This document shows, piece after piece, positions 42,166 to 53,224 of a stretch of 64,000 bases of DNA. The stretch's first letter is position 1; each line of letters starts with the position of its first letter. The translations under genes were made by a program, and so were the position numbers. This stretch comes from Ditylenchus dipsaci (Eukaryota > Nematoda > Chromadorea > Rhabditida > Anguinidae): contig SADC01000941.1 in the NCBI GenBank assembly GCA_004194705.1, positions 90,598-154,597 of the forward strand. The letters run 5' to 3'. The notes below the pieces were generated by a model. It was not told the DNA's origin. It worked only from the letters and a program-made list of their open reading frames with translations, and did no database searches.

Positions 42166-44229
42166 GTCAAAAATATAAATCTATTTTGTCTCGATGCGAA
42201 AAGAAACTAACTCGAATTAATTGAAGAAATTGTTGTCAATTTAGCATTGTCGTTACATTTGTCGTCATTTGTGTGTCAAAAATAGGGCTTTTTACATTTT
42301 TTTCAGGTAAATGCAGAATAACGTCTGGAAGATTGGTCTTTTTGAGCCAAACTTTTGAGTACGGAAATTGTTGAAAAACACTTTTTTATCTTTTAAAATT
42401 TAAAATCACTTAAAAGGCGTATAAACACCACTTCTAGTTGACCAAAAACGCCAACACCCTCCCCCCCTCCCAGGTACATAAGTGCCAAATTTAGTATCTA
42501 ACTGACTATGGCAAGAAGGCTGTTTTTTGTTAAGTATATCTCTCCACAGCGTGTGGAGAGCATAAATACACATTTTAATGAGTCTTAGCGGGTCTGACGC
42601 GCATTCAGCAGCGTTTCAGCGCTGCACCTAGGCTCAGACTAACGCGAAGCGTTTCTTAGGTGGCTCTACCACCTTTTTAAACAATCACCGGGTCCTAACC
42701 ACCCTGGTCCCACATTTCAAATCTCAGCTTGCTAACATGCTACTGATTTCAACAGTGAAGAGTTTAAACAAGATTCGGATTAAACAAGGCTTGAGTATAG
42801 AGCCCGTTCCCACGCTGAGTGCTTAGATGGAATTTATCACAAACTATGGCTAAAATTGGTGCCAGGATGACCGCCAATTTGCGTTTTTTCTATTTTCAGA
42901 AATCATAAATTTTGCTTTGCGTTTGTTTGAGAGGTAACGTGCATTTTCCACAAAAGTTCTGTGATTGAAGGTCACCTACTTATTATTTCTATAAAAAATG
43001 TGTATTAAAATTGCATTTGATCTTTTACAAAAGTATATATTTATATGGGATGAAATAAAGGCACACATTTCCACTTAACCCTAAACAGTAATATTAGTTA
43101 TTTACTAACACACTCAATACAAATCAGACCTGTATATTCTGACTTAGAATTTCACGCTGAACGCGATTAATGCGGGTCCCTCCCGCCTTAATCATTCACG
43201 GAGTGGTAAAAAAAGCTCCGGAAGATAACGAGTTGTGGATGGTCAAAATGTAGCTGGATAGCCACAAGTTTTCAAGTGGTGCGTAGTGATTGTTATACCC
43301 ACTAATTACCAAAAGTCCGCAAAAAGCTGAGCTTTCTGTTGATACTAAACATAGCCATTTTTTGCTCATAAAGTCGATCTAAATCACATATTATTTGTGA
43401 GGGTGGGATCATCATTATGTCTATCTCTGACATACTACAAGCTGTAACTATATTTAAAACAATACTTAGCCAGGGTTCGTAATCGTCATTTTTAAAAAGA
43501 TTTGTTTTATTTTCGTGACCCAAATCTTTTTATTTTTGAAGTTTCAGTAAAAATCTTTTTTTCGCTCCAAAATAGCAATAAGCACTAGATAAATGAAATA
43601 AAATCCTTTTTTACCCAAATGTTCTTTTTTCAAAATTTTTCATTAGGAACCCTGACTTACCTTTGTTTTCTCGCACAAATAGAATGAGCAGAGCATCACG
43701 ATTTTTTGATATTAAATACGGCAATATTTTGTTATGAAATCTTGGCAAAATATGCAAAAAGCATACATAAATTGGGTCACAAACTTCTTCTAACTTTTTT
43801 TCGCGCATTAAACCCTGAATTTAACACCGGATTGGTGTTCAGTGTGGTTTATCTACTTATGAACTAGTTTTAAAATTTATAAGTCAATGTCAAATTTTGA
43901 GTTCCGCTCAAGACTGGGGGGGGGGTACCTTGTGGGTATCCAGCTGGATTCTGACCATTTTATGACGGCAAAAGAAAGTTTCAAAAAATTTCTTTTTCCG
44001 ACTTTTTGGAAATTCATTGATGTACACTCTCAGTTTCGGGGTATTTTAGTTATTCGATTGTAATTTTTATCTGAAAATAACTTTGTGTAGCTAAAATGCT
44101 TACCTGGTGCCGAATTGACAGACTTTCGAACAAATACAAACTAAGTCGGGTAAGTTGCCGTATTACATACAATGTATTAGTGTTTTTCCGAAATCCCATA
44201 AATATTGAATTCAGTTCCTTTGTATAAAC
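42166..44229. other. Region without a supported gene
   Basis: 42590-42680 is locally GC-rich with hairpins (GCAGCGTTTCAGCGCTGC) and reads like a decayed structured element. R4-like single arms lie near 43140 and 43815-43910. Open frames 43302-43523 and 43611-43808 (minus) have no domain or splice support. Confidence 0.45.
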
Positions 44230-45945
44230 CAGGCCTGTGCACGGGCCGGCCCGGCCCGGGTCGTGATTTTAGAGGCCCGGGCCGGGCCGGGCCCAACTTT
44301 CAAAATTGCTTACGGGCCGGGCCGGGCCGGGCTCGAAAATCGACGGGCCGGGCCGGCCCGGAATTTTAATCTTAAATATACCTTATCAAATCCAATTTAA
44401 AAAAAATTTTAAGTCTTGTATCAAAATGTAGTCACGGATTTCGGGTTTTCAACAATTTGTTGACTGACTTACTGGAATTTTTAAAAGTTTGAAGAAAGTT
44501 CTGTTCATACAAGACTTGTTTTTGAAACTTTTTTGAAATCGCATTGAATCAATTAATGGCTTGTTAGAAAGCTTAAATCCAGGGCTATGTAATAGTGTGA
44601 AATTTTTAGAAATAAAAATTCGGAACAAGTCAAAAAAGTTCCTGGGCCGTAGTAACAATCGCGGTAACAACTAAAAGTAACGTGGCTAAAAGTAAAATAT
44701 CTCAAAGCAGCTTTTTGCAAACAAAAATGGACAAGTTTTATCTTCAGATTTACTTACAATCATTTGAATCACTCATCCGTGATCGCACTAGCACTTAACA
44801 CGTAAAATACCGGTTGTTACATTGGTTTATTTCGATGCAGAGTTTAACGCTGAGCACGCCTGTGTTATTAGTTTTTCAAAATTCGCACTAAGAATATGAG
44901 AAACGGCCCATTTTGAACCTTGTTTTCGCGTTTTTAAGCTATCGTTAATTTTCATTTTTCTTATGATTTCTATAAATTTTGTATTGTTTTTATATACCGT
45001 CGGAAAGCCCAGAATTAGAGCTTTCTAACGGTATATCACACTGCCAAAAATAATTCTGAAATATTGTACTACCAGCAAAAAGAATGATTTTCGCCACTTT
45101 TTGTAAACGTATTTTTTGAATAAAAAGTCAAAATTTTTCGCGATTCCAAAAATCCTTACGGCTCTACTATAGCGCAAAAGACAGAGCAATTAAAATGGAA
45201 CATTCTTGTGCAAAAAAATAAAGTAAAACATGGCAGAAACAGGCTTTCTTAGTGTTTAACAAGACTCTCAAAAAAGTTCGAAAACGATTTTACGTAAAAC
45301 TTAAATTTCGCTGTAGAAACCTAGATTTTTGACATCGGATTCGTGTTTAGCATGGTCAATTTGCTTATGGAACTGCCCTCAAAGCTTACAACTTGCTGTG
45401 AATTTCAAATTCCGCTCAAGACAAAAAAAAGTGAGGCTAAAAATAGAATTTATCGTACAGGTTGAACTGATTACTATTAAGCTTGTTTAGGTTTTTTTCG
45501 TTTAGGTAATTCTGAAGATACAACTTGTCTATTTTTGTTTGCAAAAACTGCTTTTGCAAAAAGTGGACTGAATCCCGAGATATTTCACTCCTGACTTGGA
45601 AACTGAGTATTTAAGGAATAAAATTAGGTACAGCGATGAGTCAATTGATGAAAAAGAGTAGAGAAACTTTTTTACATAATCAATATTTCTCTATTTGTGT
45701 TAGAAAATAAATAATAGAAAAAATATTGCGTTTCGAGTGATGTTGAATAATAAAGTCTCCCACTCTATTTTTTGCTTGATTTTTTGAATATGTTAGAAAT
45801 TGCACTGACAGTTGACTATACTACGGCCCGGCCCGGGCCGGCCGGGCCCGAAAAAAAAATTAGTTCCGGGCCGGGCTGGCCGGGCCCAAAAAAAAATGTC
45901 CGGGCCGGGCCGGGCCGCGAAAAAGTGGGCCCGTGCACAGGCCTG
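44230..45945. mobile_element. Nonautonomous hAT-like element with GGCCGGGCC words
   Basis: Ends CAGGCCTGTGCACGGGCC at 44230 and its reverse GGCCCGTGCACAGGCCTG at 45945. About 100 bp of GGCCCGGGCCGG words lie inside each end, with an AT-rich 1.5-kb centre without an ORF. CAG-type termini with subterminal repeats suit hAT. The 8 bp outside each end do not match, so it may have recombined or lost a flank. It abuts piggyBac coding sequence on the right. Confidence 0.75.
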
Positions 45946-46856
45946 CTAGTAGCTCAAGTAGCGAAGATTTTCCAAGTGAATATGTGCTATCGTCGGATGA
46001 AGGTGAAATCGACTCTCTCAGCGGTGATGCTCCAGTAGTAGCGAATCTCTCAGTGGTGGTGAAGAAGTCGAAGTGGTTCCGTCGTATGCGTCTAAGAATG
46101 GAAAGAAGTTTGGAATTCTCAGCCTCCAGCAAATCGGGAAAGATTGTCAGCCGAAAATGTCCTGAAGCAGAAAAAGGGAGTAACAGCCTATGCAATTCAC
46201 GAGTGGATTCCATTGAGAGCTCTATCGATTTGTTTTTGACTTCGGAATTGTTCAGGTAATGCTTGGTCATTTATTGGATGGTGTCATTTATCTACTTTAG
46301 ACGATCGTCGAGATGACAAACAAAGAAGGCTCGCGTGTTCTTGCAAATGTGTGGAAAAGCATCACCATAGAAGAATTTCGACGTTTTCTTGGAGTACTCT
46401 TTCTGATAGGTTTGTTGTATTTGTAACTGATTTATGTCGTTTTATGTTGCCTTTCAGGTGTGTATCGTGGTAAAAATGAACCAGTACCAATGCTTTGGAA
46501 TATGAACATCGGCTGGGAGTGCATTCGGAACGGGGTTGCGCGAAATCGCTTTTACCAGATATTGCGGTTTTTGAGGTATTTTGAATGCGGTTGATTGAAA
46601 TTGAGCAAGGTCATATTCTTTTAGATTTGATGATGCAGAAGACGAAGGAGGCTTCCAGAAAGAAGAGACAAGTTAGCACCGATAAGAAAAGTAACTATCT
46701 CTGCCAAATTTCGATATAAATTTATTTTATTTTCTAGGTCTTTGAGTCCTTCAATGTTAATTAGAAATCGATAAAAAAGTGTCATCAAAATGTAGTAATT
46801 GTCAAAAATTTACATGTGTTGGTCATTCAGTTTGTTATGAGTGTAGTGATCAATAA
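45946..46856 (+). pseudogene. PiggyBac transposase, 5'-truncated and internally deleted
   Basis: Right after the hAT end the frame reads SSEDFPSEYVLSSDEGEID, the acidic N-terminus typical of piggyBac. Then, over three 44-50-bp introns, come WKSITIEEFRRFLGVLFLIG, NEPVPMLWNMNIGWECIRNG, RNRFYQILRFLRFDDA and, one frame over, RRDKLAPIRK: the start of the DDE_Tnp_1_7 domain. The three catalytic aspartates and most of the core are deleted. The frame rejoins at the cysteine-rich C-terminus (CSNCQKFTCVGHSVCYECSD) and stops at 46854. The 3' terminal repeat ends at TTAA 46972. Nonfunctional. Confidence 0.8.
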
Positions 46857-46924
46857 AGTCATTTACTTTTGTGGAATAAATTCGATAATTGGAATTATTT
46901 TGACTACTTTTGTTTTTGGTCATA

Positions 46925-46975
46925 TTGACCCCACGGTATACAACGCTAGTTTTTTTCCGGTAGTGTTAGGGTTAA
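46925..46975 (+). mobile_element. PiggyBac 3' terminal repeat with TTAA
   Basis: Reversed from 46975 it reads TTAACCCTAACACTACCGG and then the block CTAGCGTTGTATACCGTGGG common to piggyBac ends. TTAA is the piggyBac target. The left partner was not found and was probably lost where the hAT element sits. Confidence 0.65.
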
Positions 46976-47327
46976 AATGAATCAAGGTTAATGGGAACTG
47001 TTAAATTTTTTCAAATATTTTTTAAACACCATTTGAAGGTTATACATTTGATTGGTTTGCACTGAACCAGAAGTTATGTATTATAATTATGCGAAATACG
47101 ACCATGAATGAAATGATAACGTGAAACAATTATCAGTTAATCATAATTAAAATTTAATGCAACAAAATAAAAAAATAATAAAATAAGAAAAATTAACAAA
47201 ATGAAGCATGTTCCTTTTTTTGAAATGGAGGCATTTTTGAAACTTAAAATAATAATGTAATCTGACTATTACACATGTATTACAGCAAAAAAAGTCAAGT
47301 TCTTCAGTGTCTGAGAATAAATTTAAG

Positions 47328-48720
47328 TTAATGTGAATAAAATAAATAAATAAACTTTAAAAAGCATACGCATTTCCTTGAATTCTGAAGCATCCTGAAG
47401 AACATCGTATCCATCTGTGATGTCAGGAAGATGTCTTTCATCTTCAGAAAAGCCTCTTGTAAGATGGCTGTGTCTTTTGCACAGTATGACTTAAGGTCGT
47501 CTGGTAAGTAGAAGGACTCGTGCTTGTGCTGCTCGTACCATGTATCAAACTTTTTTTTGGAAGCTAGAGTCATGAGTTCGTAATCATAATAGCGCTTCTT
47601 CGGTAGGTGGTCAAGGTGGACGTTGTAGTACTTAGCTATATAAATATTATTCTAGTATATTTGTTAAAGTTTTCAATAAATAGATTTACGAGTATTTAAG
47701 TAATGTAAGAGAACTCCTTTGCTTTCTGTCTGGAGTACAAATTTTCTTTTAGAGAGTCCAATTTGACGTTCATCAAAAGGAGAGTTACGGAACTTGACTC
47801 TGCTGTAGCCTAGGCCGTTTCTTGCTATTGCTTCAAAATTTTGCATCGAGTCATTGTGACTTGTGGGCGGATCCCGACCTGGTACGGTCGGTTCAGGACG
47901 GAGTGGTTGTCAAAGCGGCTTAACGGATATGTGTAACTTCTTAGATTCCACATAAAAAGTAATACCTTTAAAATGTGCATATGTTATGGTGTCATATCGT
48001 TCATTAAAGTAAGTCATAATCCAATCGATGAATTTGTTGATTGGAACAACAGTATCATCATCAGCTGCACTCCACATCTTAAGTTCATCACTACCGCAGA
48101 TATCACATCCTTGTGTATGTTTGCCCTCACATCTTGTACAAGTAACCTAGAAAATAACATGTTTACTATCCCTTTGCAAACTTGTCGTTATATAAACTCA
48201 CTCTTGCAGAGATCATGTTGATTTCATGTTCTATGCTACCGTCTTGTTGCTTGACTTTGATGGTCTCAACATCCCAGCTTACAATGCGCACATCTGCACT
48301 TTTTTCGGACGTATGACAGGCTGTATGGCACATGCACAACTGCGGTCATGATTGACATGGCATGTTCTACATCTTGCTTCAGAGCGTCTGTGTTGTCTAC
48401 CAGCATCTGAATAAAAAGATGGGTTGTCACAATAAAACAATTGTTGATGAGAGGATATTTGTCAAGTTCTTCAGCAAATGCACGATCGATAAGTTCCTGC
48501 TCATCGCGATCTTCAGGAGTATCTTTCGCATCCACCAGCTCGAAATGCTTCGCGTACTAGAGTAGTCGCTGCTCTGCTTGCTTTTTGCCTTGCTTTCCAC
48601 CATCATTGACGCCTTTGCGCTCAGCCTTTTTGCCCCTTTTTCCAACATCTTCAGGAACCTGATGTTCAGGTTGTCACGTTTGGATAATAAGCTGCGCAAA
48701 AAGAGTTCAAACGAGTTCAT
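47328..48720 (-). pseudogene. Viral-type (protein-primed) family B DNA polymerase, exonuclease half
   Basis: Minus-strand exons: 48720-48202, 48146-47966, 47918-47690, 47635-47328. Exo I is VSWDVETIKV, followed by ISAR|VTCTRCEGKH with a CxxC...CxxC insert; Exo II resembles GRFDNHSVLN; then GLSKRKF..TESKGVLLHYLNT|PKYYNVHLDHLPKKRYYDYE, WYEQHKHESFYLP and Exo III LKSYCAKDTAILQ. Junctions 1/2 and 3/4 splice in phase; 2/3 and parts of exons 1 and 3 are frameshifted. The polymerase palm domain is absent and no downstream exon is seen before the piggyBac end at 46975. The N-terminal ELIDRAFAEELDKYP segment is unassigned. It could derive from a Polinton or another virus-like element whose coding sequence acquired introns. 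Confidence 0.7.
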
Positions 48721-49231
48721 TCAGTCAAGAGTCGAATAATATAATAATTCTTTTTTTTAGTTAAAATTTCTAATATTCAAAAATAATAGTTAAAATTTAT
48801 TTAAAACTTGCAGTCATGCAAATTATTAACACTTCAAAATCCACTTTTCACTCTGTATCCAAACACTTTTTTGTGCAGTGTTTTCTACTTTGTTGAATGG
48901 TATCTACTTTCTGCCGTTCGGAACCGCCGGATCACTTTTTAGTTTGCATATTTGAGTATTAACAACTTTTTAAAAAAATGATATAAAAAATAGATGGGAA
49001 AAAATTTCTTTTATGCCGTGAAACAAATGAAAAGCACGTTTCAAAGTGCTGGAAGGCCAAAGAACAACAATAAATTTATCGTTGAATGGCGGTAGGCAGT
49101 TACTGGCAAGTTACCAGTATTTTATCGAATATTACTGAAAAATCCAGTATTCGCAGCAATTATCAAGTGACCTATGCATTTGCTTAACCCATTAATTCAT
49201 AAACAATAGCTTTTTCGTCTCTCTGTGAAGA
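48721..49231. other. Gene-free stretch
   Basis: No gene or repeat recognised apart from AT-rich tracts. Confidence 0.5.
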
Positions 49232-49476
49232 TACCGTGAATACTCTAATAAACGGAGACCCCTACAGTTAACGTTTCTTAAAGTTGCGTTGCTTTTTTAA
49301 CCCTAATATTGTTTATTTTTCGAAACGGACGACCACTCATTTTGTAGAGTTTGTGAAGCTCTGCAAAATGAGTGGTCGTCCGTTGTGAGAAATAAACAAT
49401 ATTAGGGTTAAAAAAGCAACGCAAATTTAAGAAACGTTAACTGTAATGGTCTCCGTTTATTAGAGTATTTACGGTA
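49232..49476. mobile_element. 245-bp near-perfect palindromic MITE
   Basis: TACCGTGAATACTCTAATAA ... reversed end TACCGTAAATACTCTAATAA. Arms of about 115 bp pair almost completely around GAGTTTGTGAAG. It contains CGGACGACCACTCATTTTG and TTAACCCTAATATTG. TA at both ends. Same terminus as family A but an unrelated interior. Confidence 0.85.
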
Positions 49477-49626
49477 TGCCTTTTTAACTGCCCATCGAAT
49501 ATTGTACATAACTTTTGAATTCGAAGTATTTTAGCAAGACTTTTTCTGTTTTCGGAAGCTTGTTTATGAATTCTTATTCGAGCACACTCACCATCAAAAG
49601 ACAAAATAACAAATATTTTGCAAATA
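49474..49626 (+). repeat. ~150-bp repeat duplicated at 54597-54748
   Basis: GTATGCCTTTTTAACTGCCC through CACACTCACCATCAAAAGAC is repeated with few changes. In both places it follows a TACGGTA-type MITE end, so it may be a preferred flank or part of a longer element. Confidence 0.7.
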
Positions 49627-50189
49627 GTTCCATTTTCATTACTTTAACTAGTAGAAACTTCGATTGCGACCAATACAGCATTTCAATGTAGCGCAACAAC
49701 AACAATGGCCGCATTTCACTTTATCGAAAATCCGAAAACACGGTTTGAAGTGCTCCGAAGTGAATTTTATTCCGTGAAACAGACGGAAGGCACGTGTTTT
49801 TAAGTGTTGAAAGGCCACGATTCAAAAAAAATTTGTTTGCCTTGTAACGTTACTTATTTTGCACAATTTTTTTTAGAATTCAAGCGTTGAGATATGATTC
49901 TCTGAATAAATCAATTTAAATCAATCAATAAATATATCAATTTAAATAATTGAAATATAAGTTTTCGCGATCTTTTGAACTTCGATCATTGTTTGAAGAA
50001 ATCGCTGAAAGAGCTCAATCAAGGATCAAAAAATCTCAGTCAAGGGTCAAATTTAGAGCGTCAGCGCAATGGCCGATTTAACTTTTTCTAAAGCCAGTGT
50101 CAGAAAACAGAATACCTGGTTGAGAAAACGAGGCATATAGATGTGAAAAACTTTTACAATAACTTTTAATGTAATATCCACCATAATTA
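49627..50189. other. Gene-free stretch
   Basis: No recognised feature. Confidence 0.5.
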
Positions 50190-50460
50190 GCCACCTAAAA
50201 AAGGTCCTAGGCAATAAAATTACCCCTCGATAAAAGGTCAGCTTTTTTTTAGAACCAATTTTAAGTTTGCGTGAAATTTTATGAAAAATTAAATCTAATA
50301 GAATATGTGCACACGTTTTCGTTTCTTGCCCTTGCATTTTTGGCTCTTTTGTACAATCTAGGCCACTTCACTCCTTGGTCTTTCTGAATTTTTTACAGTT
50401 TTTGCGTGGGCCCTCTTTTGCTTCAAGATGACTAAAAGCTTGTGCAAAATAGATTTATGT
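50190..50460 (-). repeat. Dispersed repeat, paired with 25880-26180
   Basis: CCACCTAAAAAAGGTCC, CAATTTTAAGTTTGCGTG, TGTACAATCTAGGCCAC and AAGATGACTAAAAGCTTGTG align with the other copy in the same order. Confidence 0.65.
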
Positions 50461-51009
50461 GAACTAAATGCTGCGCTACAACCTCGTGATGAGATGTTGT
50501 CGTGACCCTTCGAAATCAATAAACATTTAACCTTTCAAAGTGATGAAAACGCTTGTTAGAACGTTCGGTAGTGTCCATGCGATATGAAAAAAACCCTATA
50601 TACTATTCTATAGAGCTTCGAAAATCCTTATTTGACTTTAAGGTCTAATTTTCCCCGGGCTAAATTCGAAATGTAATAAATCGTTTCGAAGTTCTCTTTG
50701 ACATATATACAATAAATATCGAAAGTTATTCAGTAAATTATTATCAATCCCGTACGAGACGATTTAACAGCAGAATACGAATCGTTTACTATTAATTTTG
50801 TTATTTATCAATTCTTTCGCATATATATAATTATTTTAAAGAAGTTAATCGACTTAACCCTTTTTTCCCACGGGTATGAAAATTAAGCTAAAAATTTCAA
50901 TTTTTTTTTTTGGTAACATCATATACAGGGGTAAAAGTACCGGTTTCATTATGAAAATGTAGTCAAAAATAGCATTGATAGTGAAAAATATGAGATTTTG
51001 CTATTTTCC

Positions 51010-51658
51010 TTAGTTTTTCATTTGGATTTCTTTGAAGCAAGGTACAGGATGCATGCCTACATTACATTTTTCGCATTTCTTGTTAGTTCTCCCATCACAA
51101 ACCCCGCAGTGAAGAGATAAGTCTGTTGTGGCAATCCAATAATAGTACCCGGCAAGCCGCACACTCTCATTTACTGGCTTAGAAGTTAGTTGTATATCTT
51201 GGGATGATCTTCGGCCGGGTCCTGTGGGTGGACTTCCATATGTTTGCATATAAGAGGTGGCAACATAGCGGCGAAAGTGGAGGTAGTCCCACTGAGGGTG
51301 GACTTTTCTATACAACTGCCAGGCGTTGTGCATTGCAGTATCTACTCCAAAGCAGAAGCACGACCACCACCACTTCTTGAAGCCAATGGAAACCCTATAG
51401 TTATTGATATTTTGGTTCATTCTGTCCATAACTGGCCGGTTGTCGTTGCACGCAAGCACAAGGACCCCTAAATTTACTAAAGTAATGAAATAAAAATTAT
51501 TATGGCAGTATTACCAGAAGACTCATCCATCTGATACTCGCAGTACCTTCTTGGCTGCTTTGCCACGTCAAAAATAATATATTTGTCGACAAAGTGTTGT
51601 ACAGAATCAAATGATAAAGGGGAAGTGACTTCCTTCCTTTTTTCTTCAAAATAGCCAG
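51010..51658 (-). pseudogene. PiggyBac transposase, C-terminal exons
   Basis: Two minus-strand exons (51658-51515 and 51467-51010) join in phase across a 47-bp intron. They read FVDKYIIFDVAKQPRRYCEY, then VLVLACNDNRPVMDRMNQNI, YRVSIGFKKWWW, VDTAMHNAWQLYRKVHP and FRRYVATSYMQTYG, and end in a CGVCDGRTNKKCEKCNVGMH zinc ribbon: the C-terminal third of DDE_Tnp_1_7 plus the cysteine-rich end-binding domain. There is no frameshift. The 5' exons are missing where the nested hAT element begins at 51763. The intact state suggests recent activity or use as a domesticated gene; truncation argues against function. Confidence 0.8.
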
Positions 51659-51762
51659 CTGTATTTCAAAAGAACTATATCAACTAAGAGAAAAAATAAG
51701 CGTAAACATATGCTAATAAGATGACTCATAACTCTTCTTTCTACTAATAAAACACTATTTTT

Positions 51763-52884
51763 GGGACACGGACGTTTGTGTCTAAAACCGTTTGTGTCTA
51801 AACCGTTTGTGTCTAAACCGTTTGTGTCTAAGGCCGTTTGTGTCTAAACCGTTTGTGTCTAAACCGTTTGTGTCTAAGGCCGTTTGTGTCTAAACCGTTT
51901 GTGTCTAAACCGTTTGTTTCTAAACCGTTTGTGTCTATACCGTTTGTGTCTAAGGCCGTTTGTGTCTAATTTTTTAGATAACCTAATTTATTTTTATTGA
52001 TTTTTTTCATCATTAAACCACAGTCAACCCTAACATAGTGACACTTTGTGACACCTTTAATATAGTGACACCTTATTGTCGGCTAACACACAGGTGTTGG
52101 TACTCAGATAATGGTCCTCAGGCAGCTATTCCTGAATGGTCCCACTTTGTGCTGGTACTCAATTTTTGGGTATTAAAACCTGTTTTCTGGATCAACTCGG
52201 GCATGCTGAGAATGGTTTGATAGTGGTAAAATGGCGTTTCGTCGGGTATTTTTTTGGTTTTAGGAGATAATTGATTTTACAAAAACTCAATTATACCGAA
52301 ACTCAAAAAATACCCTACACAACGGCATTCTACCAATATCAAACCACATTCAGCATGCCCGAATTAGTCCAGAAAATAAAGTTTGGAACTTGAAAAGCGA
52401 AAAAAAATTTTGATCCAAGTGGACGACCACTTGACTTAGTTGGTAAAGACTTGAAAATATAAATTCCAACAAAATTTTTGTTTGGAGTAGTTTTGGATGG
52501 TTTCGAGTGTTTTTTTGTTGGTTTTAAGTGTGTTGGGTACTTTTAGTTGGGTTTGGAGGTTTGGGTGTCTTGAGGTGGTTTTGAGTGGTTTAGGGTGGTT
52601 CAGACACATTCTAAAATTTTTCGAAAAAACAACAAGGGGGACCAAAGCAACTTTTGAATAAAAAAATTGACGAAACGTCTGTTTACCGTAATTCACATTG
52701 CGAGGGTGAGGGGTAGGAGTGCACAATACAAATGAATTAGGTTATGTAAAAAATTAGACACAAACGGCCTTAGACACAAACGGTTTAAACACAAACGGTT
52801 TAGACACAAACGGCTTAGACACAAACGGTTTAGACACAAACGGCCTTAGACACAAACGGTTTTAGACACAAACGGGGTGTACCC
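51763..52884. mobile_element. hAT-like element with CCGTTTGTGTCTAAA satellite arms
   Basis: Starts GGGACACGGACGTTTGTG and ends CACAAACGGGGTGTACCC. The left arm is ~13 tandem 15-18-bp CCGTTTGTGTCTAAA units (51770-51970); the right arm is ~7 inverted units (52755-52875), both then reading into GATAACCTAATT/AATTAGGTTATG. An exact 8-bp duplication CTATTTTT flanks both sides (51755-51762, 52885-52892), diagnostic of hAT-type insertion. The centre holds a Tigger fragment (52020-52085), a copy of the 15090-15240 repeat (52290-52440) and no transposase. Confidence 0.88.
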
Positions 52885-53003
52885 CTATTTTTGATATCAT
52901 TTTTACAACAAAACCAATAATTTTACCCCTATATACAACGTCCCCAAAAAAAATAAAAAATTCAAATTTGTTTTGAAAATTAATTCGGGCCAAAATGGGT
53001 TAA

Positions 53004-53224
53004 AGGACCATATTTGTTAATGCAAATGAGAATTTGACAAATTGAAATGCGCGGGAGACACTTCTCTTATCTCGGCGCCTCTCGACGATAATAACTCAAT
53101 TTTGTTTTTGTTTTATATTTAAAAAGTTTCGGTCAAAAGAAATGTGGGTGAGAAGCTTGGGCCACTCTGCAGTGTGTTATTGCTTGTCTAAAAAAATCTG
53201 AAATATCATTAACATCTCTTAACA
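53004..53224. other. Short unique stretch
   Basis: Nothing recognised. Confidence 0.4.

Larger units (their letters stand above)
50854..53003 (-). mobile_element. PiggyBac element 2, TTAA to TTAA
   Basis: Left end TTAACCCTTTTTTCCCACGG at 50854; right end, reversed from 53003, TTAACCCATTTTGGCCCGAA. Further inside both arms share TATAxAGGGGTAAAA..GGTTT (50925-50945 and reversed 52905-52960), giving about 100 bp of imperfect TIR. It encloses the transposase C-terminal exons and a nested hAT element that replaces the 5' half. Confidence 0.8.

Noticed and set aside
42590..42850. Possible rRNA or structured RNA gene
   Set aside because: GC-rich hairpins are present but no conserved rRNA core sequence can be recognised.
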